NCBI GenBank assembly: GCA_943323675.2
Contig: CALPIR020000118.1
Coordinates: forward strand, 1-6,962
From: Chitinophaga pinensis
Lineage (GTDB): Bacteria; Bacteroidota; Bacteroidia; UKL13-3
Reading direction: 5' to 3'
DNA length: 6,962 bases
The notes under the pieces were generated by a model. The model did not search any database. It saw only the letters and a program-made list of their open reading frames with translations, and was not told the DNA's origin. This document shows, in pieces, positions 1-5,673 of this stretch. The translations under genes were made by a program, and so were the position numbers. Every line of letters begins with the position of its first letter. The stretch's first letter is position 1.

Positions 1-438
1 GTAATAAAAATTAGCAAAATGGGAAAAAAAATCCAATCCAAATTCGCACGTAATTATTTCACAGAAATTGGATTAGGAATAGATTTTACAGCACGCGACA
101 TGCAATCTAAACTCAAAGAAAAAGGATTGCCTTGGGAACTAGCAAAAGCATTTGACGGTTCTGCACCTATTGGAGAGTTTATACAGGTAGAAGGTATAGA
201 TTTATCAAACATAAACTTTACTTTAAAGAAAAACGGTGAAGTGGTGCAACAAGGAAATACTTCTCAAATGATCTTCCGGTTTGAAGATATAATAAGTTTT
301 GTATCGCAGTACTTTACCCTAAAAGTTGGTGATTTAATATATACAGGAACACCGGCAGGAGTTGGTAAAGTTAATGTTGGAGATAAACTAGAAGGTTTTA
401 TTGAAGATAAACCAATGTTAATGTGCAACATTAAATAA
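1..438 (+). CDS. Fumarylacetoacetate hydrolase (FAH) family protein, 5'-truncated by window edge
   Basis: The reading frame is open from base 1, so the ATG at 19 is an internal methionine and the true start lies upstream. 145 codons are present. Bacteroidota members of this small single-domain family are about 200 residues, so roughly 55-60 are missing, including the Glu-x-Glu metal-binding motif. Counting from codon 1, the core GxDxTxRDxQ motif is seen (D28, T30, R32, D33, Q35). It is followed by PWELAKAFD (K49) and later by YTGTPAGVG and a GD turn. The spacing of D28 to K49 equals that of the metal ligand and catalytic Lys of human FAHD1 (D102/K123). Relatives are acylpyruvate hydrolases or oxaloacetate decarboxylases/tautomerases acting with Mg2+ or Mn2+ in the cytoplasm. 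Which reaction applies here cannot be decided. The M23 gene follows after 75 bp on the same strand. Confidence 0.93.
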   Translation, partial: VIKISKMGKKIQSKFARNYFTEIGLGIDFTARDMQSKLKEKGLPWELAKAFDGSAPIGEFIQVEGIDLSNINFTLKKNGEVVQQGNTSQMIFRFEDIISFVSQYFTLKVGDLIYTGTPAGVGKVNVGDKLEGFIEDKPMLMCNIK

Positions 439-513
439 AATATAAAATCAACAGTGCGCAAGGTTAGAAAGCACTTCATTATATTTAAAGAAAATAATTT
501 CAACTAAAGAACA

Positions 514-2241
514 ATGCTCCTCCTAAAGAAAATATACCTATTGTTTATTGCTTTGCTTGTTGGCATTATGAATGTTCAAGCACAGCATTATCCGGTAAAT
601 TATTTTATCACACCAATGGACACTCCACTTTATTTAAGTGCACCATTTGGTTCTTTACGTGATAACCATTTTCATAGTGGTATGGACATTCGCACTTTTG
701 AGAAAGAAGGTTTACCTGTTTATGCCGTGGCAGATGGTTACGTGTCGCGTATAAAAGTGTCTGCAGTAGGCTATGGGAAGGCTGTTTATATTAATCACCC
801 TAACGGTTATACAAGCGTTTATGCTCATTTACTGAAATACGAAGGTGCAATTGCCAATCATATTAAATCAATTCACTACCTAGAACAGAAGTTTGAGTTG
901 GATAACTTTCCCACCAAAGATTTAATCAAAATAAAAAAAGGGGAAATTATTGGTTGGAGTGGCAATAGCGGAGGAAGCACTGGCCCACATTTACATTTTG
1001 AAATTAGAGATACCAAACGAGAAGAATCAATAAACCCACAATTATTCGGCATTCCGGGAGTGGATTTATTTAAACCCACTTTAAAACGTTTGGTTATTTA
1101 CGCGCTTAACAATAACCGACCCGTAGTTCAACATAATATTGCTATTAACGATAACAATACTATTAAAACTGATAGTGGAACATTGTTACTAGATACATTA
1201 ATAATAGCTAAAGGACCTACTGGATTTGGGATTGAAGCTTATGATTATTTGATGAATGAAAATAAAACATACAGTATTTATTGTACTGATTTTTTCTTTA
1301 ATCAAATTAAGCGTTTCTCGTACAGGATAGACAGGGTAAATTTTGCGGAAACGAAATACATAAATACACATATAGATTACGACCTATATAAACGCGATGG
1401 ATATAGAATACAAAAGTGTTTTTTAGATGACGGAAATAAAGCCCAAGTATATCCTTATATGCGCAACAAGGGCAAGGTTTTAATTGATGATACACTTACA
1501 CACACCGTACATTTTTGCGTAGGCGACTTTGATGGAAGATCGCATACTTTTTATGCAAAAGTAAGGTCGAATAACAAACCATCTTATAGCGAAACACCTT
1601 GTAACGATTTAGTTTGGTATCCTAACAGCAAACAAATATATAAACGCGATGGCATAACAATATCTATTCCAGAAGGTGCGCTTTACGATACATTAAATCC
1701 GTGCGTTATTGTTACCAAACCCAATATAAAAGGAATCTTATCTGCTGCTTATCAAATACACACACCCAATACACCGCTACACAAATCAATTGGCATTGCA
1801 ATAGATACGGATACAGCCAGTATTCCATCATCTAAACTACTATTGGCATCAATAAAAAAAGATGGTAGTTTAAGTTCTATAGGTGGAGAATACAAACAAG
1901 GTAAGGTAACATCATTAACAAGCAACTTTGGCACCTATGTAATCATTGCAGATACCAATTCGCCAACAATTAAAGTGCTTGAATTAAGCACAAAAAATGA
2001 ATTAAGCGATACCACAAAACTATTGATTAAAACCACCGATAACATAAGTGGAATTAGCACATACAATGCTTTTATTAACAACTCTTGGATACTATTGGAT
2101 TACGATGCTAAAAATGATCTTTTACAATACGAATTTGATAATAAAACCATATATAATCAAAAACAAGAACTACACATTATTGTTATAGATAAAAAAGGAA
2201 ACACAGCCACTTGGAAAAGTGATGTGATTTTTAAAAAGTAA
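514..2241 (+). CDS. Secreted M23-family (LytM-type) metallopeptidase with long beta-rich C-terminal region
   Basis: This 575-residue protein is a probable zinc endopeptidase that cuts peptide cross-links of peptidoglycan in the periplasm. Residues 1-23 form a signal peptide (two Lys, then a hydrophobic stretch, ending VQA before Gln24); there is no lipobox. The M23 domain covers about residues 37-180 and all motifs are intact: H54-x3-D58, Y103-A-H105-L, and H159-L-H161. By analogy with LytM, H54, D58 and H161 bind zinc while H105 and H159 assist catalysis, so the enzyme should be active rather than a degenerate EnvC/NlpD-type activator. The remaining ~395 residues look like successive beta-sandwich domains. 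They include a GIEAYDY segment, an HIDYDLYKRDG segment near residue 292, a 'SIPEGALYDT' segment, and an Ig-like C-terminal unit from about residue 480. Similar architectures are common in Bacteroidota, but the role of the tail is unknown. ATG 514 is chosen because it gives the full signal peptide. A TATATTTA at 480-487 is a weak promoter candidate. Confidence 0.94.
   Translation: MLLLKKIYLLFIALLVGIMNVQAQHYPVNYFITPMDTPLYLSAPFGSLRDNHFHSGMDIRTFEKEGLPVYAVADGYVSRIKVSAVGYGKAVYINHPNGYTSVYAHLLKYEGAIANHIKSIHYLEQKFELDNFPTKDLIKIKKGEIIGWSGNSGGSTGPHLHFEIRDTKREESINPQLFGIPGVDLFKPTLKRLVIYALNNNRPVVQHNIAINDNNTIKTDSGTLLLDTLIIAKGPTGFGIEAYDYLMNENKTYSIYCTDFFFNQIKRFSYRIDRVNFAETKYINTHIDYDLYKRDGYRIQKCFLDDGNKAQVYPYMRNKGKVLIDDTLTHTVHFCVGDFDGRSHTFYAKVRSNNKPSYSETPCNDLVWYPNSKQIYKRDGITISIPEGALYDTLNPCVIVTKPNIKGILSAAYQIHTPNTPLHKSIGIAIDTDTASIPSSKLLLASIKKDGSLSSIGGEYKQGKVTSLTSNFGTYVIIADTNSPTIKVLELSTKNELSDTTKLLIKTTDNISGISTYNAFINNSWILLDYDAKNDLLQYEFDNKTIYNQKQELHIIVIDKKGNTATWKSDVIFKK
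1385..1652 (+). repeat. 16-bp exact direct repeat inside the M23 peptidase gene
   Basis: The 16-mer TATATAAACGCGATGG occurs at 1385-1400 and again at 1637-1652. The copies are 252 bp (84 codons) apart and in the same reading frame. Both encode Tyr-Lys-Arg-Asp-Gly (residues 292-296 and 376-380). The flanking residues differ (DL-YKRDG-YRIQ versus QI-YKRDG-ITIS), so no longer repeat is obvious. Confidence 0.75.
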
Positions 2242-2264
2242 CTACAACAATTAATTAAAATAAA

Positions 2265-2714
2265 ATGGCATTACTAAAAGAAGGCGATAAAGCGCCCGCA
2301 TTTAAAGGAATAAATGAAAAAGGAGAAAACGTTAAATTAAGCGATTACAAAGGCAAAAAGTTGGTTATATATTTTTACCCAAAAGATAGCACACCTGGTT
2401 GTACAGCAGAAGCCTGCGATTTAAGAGACAACTACAGCCGTTTTCAATCAGAAGGGTATGAGATTTTAGGCGTGAGTCCTGATGGTGTAAAATCGCATGT
2501 AAAATTTATAGAAAAGTATGAACTACCGTTTAGTTTACTTGCCGATGAAGACCATAGTATTGCAGAAGAATTTGGAGCTTGGGGCGAAAAAAGTATGTAT
2601 GGTAAAAAATACATGGGAATATTACGCAGCACTTTTGTAATTGACGAAAAAGGCAAGATTGAAAAAGTGATTGAAAAAGTGGATACTAAAGCCCACACCA
2701 AACAATTGTTATAA
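2265..2714 (+). CDS. bcp: Thioredoxin-dependent peroxiredoxin, PrxQ/Bcp type
   Basis: This cytoplasmic thiol peroxidase reduces H2O2 and organic hydroperoxides to water or alcohols and is recycled by thioredoxin. The 149 residues match the usual Bcp length (about 150-156). The active-site motif P39-K-D-S-T43-P-G-C46 carries the peroxidatic Cys46. A second cysteine, C51, lies five residues later, the spacing typical of atypical 2-Cys PrxQ enzymes that form an intramolecular disulfide (C45/C50 in E. coli Bcp). The catalytic Arg is R121 in the LRSTFVID strand. The start is well fixed: MALLKEGDKAPAF is the standard N-terminus. Only 23 bp separate it from the M23 gene and no promoter box is seen there, so it is probably transcribed from upstream with the peptidase. 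Nothing in it is degenerate. Confidence 0.96.
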   Translation: MALLKEGDKAPAFKGINEKGENVKLSDYKGKKLVIYFYPKDSTPGCTAEACDLRDNYSRFQSEGYEILGVSPDGVKSHVKFIEKYELPFSLLADEDHSIAEEFGAWGEKSMYGKKYMGILRSTFVIDEKGKIEKVIEKVDTKAHTKQLL

Positions 2715-2772
2715 GCACTCATTAACAGGATCAAAATAACCTAATTCGATACTTTTTTAGATACATTTCATA

Positions 2773-2780
2773 TACTTTCG
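2773..2780 (+). promoter_or_regulatory. Candidate -7 box upstream of the DUF3817 gene
   Basis: TACTTTCG matches the Bacteroidota -7 consensus TAnnTTTG at five of its six fixed positions. It ends 10 nt before the ATG at 2791, so the 5' leader would be only a few nucleotides. I see no good -33 TTTG at the expected distance; only a T-run at 2753-2758 lies nearby. The 76-bp gap after the peroxidase gene makes an independent promoter plausible. Confidence 0.35.
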
Positions 2781-2790
2781 TAACCAAAAA

Positions 2791-3096
2791 ATGGATATTA
2801 ACGCCAAAAAATCAGTAAACCGTTTTAGAAAAGTTGCCGTTTTAGAAGGCTGGAGCTATGTATTGCTATTGTTTATAGCCATGCCTTTAAAGTACTTATT
2901 TGGTATGCCTTTATTTGTGAAATATTTAGGTTGGGCACATGGTGTATTATTTGTTGGATACATGATTACCCTTCTACAAGCCACCATTAATGCCAAATGG
3001 AAATTTGGCAAATTGGCTTGGGCGTTCATCGCCTCTTTTATTCCTTTTGGTACTTTTATATTAGACAAGCAACTTAAAAGCGATTTAGAAATGTGA
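2791..3096 (+). CDS. DUF3817 family small integral membrane protein
   Basis: This 101-residue inner-membrane protein of unknown function belongs to DUF3817 (relatives include Bacillus YdzA-like proteins). Three hydrophobic segments are visible, at about residues 15-37, 46-66 and 74-91. A basic N-terminus (KKSVNRFRK) precedes the first. Family landmarks are present: R13-x5-E19-G20 at the start of helix 1, M31-P32-L-K34 at its end, G47-W-A49-H50-G51 opening helix 2, and P85-F86-G87-T88-F89 near the end of helix 3. The length is typical and the gene is intact. The buried charged or polar residues (E19, H50) suggest a functional site, but no activity is established. It starts 76 bp after the peroxidase gene and its last 12 bp overlap the 3' end of the convergent phospholipase D-family gene. 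Confidence 0.9.
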   Translation: MDINAKKSVNRFRKVAVLEGWSYVLLLFIAMPLKYLFGMPLFVKYLGWAHGVLFVGYMITLLQATINAKWKFGKLAWAFIASFIPFGTFILDKQLKSDLEM

Positions 3097-4263
3097 TGGT
3101 TTGCGAATTTGCATCAAACCAAATAACAAACGCAAGGACATACGAATGGCTATATAACTAAACCATCTGCCTAATTGTATAAACCAATTTTTAGCTTTTG
3201 CATGCTGTTCTCTCTTTACCTGCTTACAACCTTTTTCAAGGTAATATTGTAAAACTTTTTCAGTTTCAGTAGCAAACTGCTTATTATAAATTTCTACGTT
3301 TAATTCCAAACTTCCGTAATCGCTTAATGCATTTAAATTATAAGACCCAATGGTTGTCCACCAACCATCTGCGACTGCAATTTTACCATGCAATATGGAG
3401 TTATTCCATTCAAATATTGAAACGTTATTACGCAGCATCCAATCATATAAATATGTCATGGCAGATTTAACAAGCGGAACATCACTATTTCCTACTAAAA
3501 TAACAGTTACATGAACACCTCGTTCAGATGCGTTTTTTATTAATCTACGAACCCTATTACCTGGCAAAAAATAACTCGCCACAACGGTAATAGTTTTATT
3601 AGCACGCCTAAATGCTTGCCTATAACTGCGGGATATTTCAATACGCGACCTAAACCAATCATTTTTTCTTATGCGTGATTTATGAGGTAAATCATCACTA
3701 AAAACCGCTTTGGGCAATTTACGATACACCTGTTTTAATAATCTTTTATGTATTAATTCATCGCAGGTCTTTTTTATATCATTACATAACGGACCTTCAA
3801 CTTTAACTGCAAAATCTAACCAAGGGGTTTCTCCGTGATAACCGCTGTATTTATCTGCTATATTTATGCCTCCTACTAAGGCTGTATGCCCATCAACCCA
3901 AACTATTTTATGGTGTAACCTCCGACCAATGCCATAACCACTTTTATTTTTGAGAGGCGAAAATCGTTTTATGTAAATACCATTTGCACTAAATAAACTA
4001 AGGTTCTCAGGTGTAATTTGTTCACTGGCATAAGCATCAACCACAACAAAAACAGCCACCCCACGCTGTACTGCTAGTTTTAATTCTTCAAAAACAAGCA
4101 TTCCAGTTGTATCTAAATCAAAAATATAAAACTGTAAATGAATTACATATTTAGCGTCTTTGATGAGCTGTAATAACAAATCAAAAAAAGGCGGCCCACT
4201 ATTTACAAGGGTAAGGCGGTTATTTGTTAAATTAGATTTAACTGTAAATAGGTCGTTAATCAC
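3085..4263 (-). CDS. Phospholipase D-family protein, ClsB-like cardiolipin synthase
   Basis: This 392-residue protein has two HKD (HxKx4D) active sites, the hallmark of the PLD superfamily. Site 1 is H117/K119/D124 followed by GGIN. Site 2 is H292/K294/D299 followed by IGSYN (S307, N309). The N-terminal half carries the usual LQFYIFDLDTTG strand and the PWLDFAVKVEGP segment. No N-terminal membrane helices are present, unlike ClsA, and the length is close to E. coli ClsB (413 residues). The likely role is transfer of a phosphatidyl group to make cardiolipin (or, as for ClsB, phosphatidylglycerol) at the inner face of the membrane. The Arg/Lys-rich patches and amphipathic C-terminus (residues about 365-392) could hold it to the membrane. 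The start is GTG at 4263: an in-frame TAA lies four codons upstream, and the first ATG (residue 55) would remove part of domain 1. A nuclease or other PLD activity cannot be excluded. Confidence 0.92.
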   Translation of the reverse strand: MINDLFTVKSNLTNNRLTLVNSGPPFFDLLLQLIKDAKYVIHLQFYIFDLDTTGMLVFEELKLAVQRGVAVFVVVDAYASEQITPENLSLFSANGIYIKRFSPLKNKSGYGIGRRLHHKIVWVDGHTALVGGINIADKYSGYHGETPWLDFAVKVEGPLCNDIKKTCDELIHKRLLKQVYRKLPKAVFSDDLPHKSRIRKNDWFRSRIEISRSYRQAFRRANKTITVVASYFLPGNRVRRLIKNASERGVHVTVILVGNSDVPLVKSAMTYLYDWMLRNNVSIFEWNNSILHGKIAVADGWWTTIGSYNLNALSDYGSLELNVEIYNKQFATETEKVLQYYLEKGCKQVKREQHAKAKNWFIQLGRWFSYIAIRMSLRLLFGLMQIRKPSHF

Positions 4264-4267
4264 ATAA

Positions 4268-4275
4268 CAAAGTTA
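4268..4275 (-). promoter_or_regulatory. Candidate -7 box upstream of the ClsB-like gene
   Basis: Read on the minus strand this is TAACTTTG, matching all six fixed positions of the Bacteroidota -7 consensus TAnnTTTG. Only 4 nt separate it from the GTG start codon, so transcription would begin at or next to the start codon and give a nearly leaderless message. No clear -33 TTTG is found about 20 bp upstream, so the match could be chance. Confidence 0.3.
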
Positions 4276-4359
4276 AACGCAATTGGTGAAATATATCATT
4301 TGTGTATTAAGATAAAAATTAACTTACTTGCTTACGCTGTAAATATTAAACAAATAAAG

Positions 4360-5634
4360 ATGGTAACCAAATATGTATCTGCCGAGGAAGCGCTTATTAT
4401 ATTACAATCAAACACACGCGTGTTTTTGCAAGGAAGCGCTGCTACCCCCGTGCACCTAATAAATAAAATGTTCGACCAAAAAGAACGTTTAAAAAATGTA
4501 GAACTAGTAAGTATTACTCAGCAAGGCGTAGACATGAATGACCCAAGTTTAGCTGGACACTTTTTCATGAATTCGTTATTCGTATCAGAAAGCAACCGTA
4601 AAGCAGTAAACAGTGGTATGGGTGATTATTTGCCTGTCTTTTTAAGTGAGATACCTTTATTGTTTAATCGCAATATTTTGCCCATTGATTTAGCCATTGT
4701 GCATGTTTCACCACCAGACAAACATGGTTACTGCTCTCTTGGAACATCCGTTGATATTACACGTTCGGCTTTACTAAACGCTAAAAAAGTAATTGCACAA
4801 GTTAACCCCAACATGCCACGTGTACATGGTGATGCATTTGTACATTATAACAAATTTGATGCAACAGTATGGGTTGAGGATGATTTACCAGAAGTAAGTT
4901 ATGCAGAAGACAATAATGAAATAACAGAGAAAATTGGGAAGATTGTTGCAGGCCTTGTTGATGATGGAGCAACGTTACAATTGGGTATTGGCTCTATCCC
5001 CGATTCCGTACTTAAAAATTTAACTAACCACAAAAATTTAGGAATACATACCGAAATGTTTTCGGATGGCGTAATTCCATTAATTAATAATGGCACGATA
5101 AATAACTCGCAAAAGAAAATTGTAAATGGTTACTGTGTTACCTCATTTATTTTAGGCACCCGTAAACTGTATGATTTTGCTGATGATAATCCAATCATAA
5201 AAGCATTGGAAGTGAATTATGTAAACGACCCAAGGGTATTGTGTTTAAACCCAAAAGTAACAGCCATTAACAGTGCAATAGAAATTGATTTAACAGGACA
5301 AGTATGTTCCGATTCAATAGGCTCCTACCAGTACTCAGGTATTGGTGGGCAAATGGATTTTATAAGAGGTGCTGCTTTATCTGAAGATGGTAAACCTATC
5401 ATTGCCATGCCATCAGTAACTGCAAAAGGCATATCGCGAATTGTACCCTTTTTAAAACAAGGTGCTGGTGTAGTAACAACACGCGGACATATACATTGGG
5501 TAGTTACAGAATATGGTGCTGCTAATTTATTTGGAATGAATATGGAACAACGTGCCACAGCATTAATAAAATTAGCACACCCCGATCACAGAGAATTCCT
5601 TGAAAAAAGTGCTTTTGAGCGTTTTAAACACTAG
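4360..5634 (+). CDS. Acetyl-CoA hydrolase/transferase-family acyl-CoA:acetate CoA-transferase
   Basis: This 424-residue family I-like CoA-transferase moves CoA between an acyl-CoA and a free carboxylate, usually acetate, through a glutamyl-CoA thioester. With the ATG at 4360 the landmarks are QGSAATP (24-30), GIHTEMFSDG with the catalytic E232, the CoA-pocket loop G327-I-G-G-Q331-M-D, and VVTEYGAANLFG (E384). Length and motifs fit the 4-hydroxybutyrate/butyryl-CoA:acetate group rather than the ~505-residue succinyl-CoA:acetate (AarC) group. The true substrate is not readable. The frame is open upstream to a TTG at 4300, but that extension (MCIKIKINLLAYAV...) is not family-like, and MVTKYVSAEEAL is the normal N-terminus. 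The gene diverges from the ClsB-like gene across 96 bp and is followed by aspA after 39 bp. TATCATTTG at 4294-4302 is a poor promoter candidate, because its spacer is one base too long. Confidence 0.92.
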   Translation: MVTKYVSAEEALIILQSNTRVFLQGSAATPVHLINKMFDQKERLKNVELVSITQQGVDMNDPSLAGHFFMNSLFVSESNRKAVNSGMGDYLPVFLSEIPLLFNRNILPIDLAIVHVSPPDKHGYCSLGTSVDITRSALLNAKKVIAQVNPNMPRVHGDAFVHYNKFDATVWVEDDLPEVSYAEDNNEITEKIGKIVAGLVDDGATLQLGIGSIPDSVLKNLTNHKNLGIHTEMFSDGVIPLINNGTINNSQKKIVNGYCVTSFILGTRKLYDFADDNPIIKALEVNYVNDPRVLCLNPKVTAINSAIEIDLTGQVCSDSIGSYQYSGIGGQMDFIRGAALSEDGKPIIAMPSVTAKGISRIVPFLKQGAGVVTTRGHIHWVVTEYGAANLFGMNMEQRATALIKLAHPDHREFLEKSAFERFKH

Positions 5635-5655
5635 GAGTTTTATATATTGCACACT

Positions 5656-5663
5656 TAACTTTC
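5656..5663 (+). promoter_or_regulatory. Candidate -7 box upstream of aspA
   Basis: TAACTTTC matches the Bacteroidota -7 consensus TAnnTTTG at five of six fixed positions. It ends exactly 10 nt before the aspA ATG at 5674, the same spacing as the candidate box before the DUF3817 gene. No convincing -33 element is seen, so aspA may instead be transcribed only from the CoA-transferase promoter. Confidence 0.3.
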
Positions 5664-5673
5664 AATATAAAAA

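Noticed and set aside
19..21. ATG as start of the FAH-family gene
   Set aside because: The frame stays open to base 1, and the family's N-terminal metal-binding segment must lie upstream, so this is an internal Met.
453..475. Inverted repeat AGTGC/GCACT between the FAH and M23 genes as a terminator
   Set aside because: The stem is only 5 bp with a 13-nt loop and no following T-run; this is too weak to call.
2444..2734. 96-codon open frame on the minus strand opposite the peroxidase gene
   Set aside because: It lies almost wholly antisense to a strongly supported gene, and its translation resembles no known family.
3097..3121. 7-bp stem TGGTTTG/CAAACCA after the DUF3817 stop codon as a terminator
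   Set aside because: It lies within the coding sequence of the opposing gene and is followed by A-rich rather than T-rich sequence on the plus strand; nor is there a T-run on the minus strand.
4300..4359. Upstream TTG start giving the CoA-transferase 20 extra residues
   Set aside because: The extra residues (MCIKIKINLLAYAV...) are not typical of the family, TTG is a rare start, and ATG 4360 gives the standard N-terminus.
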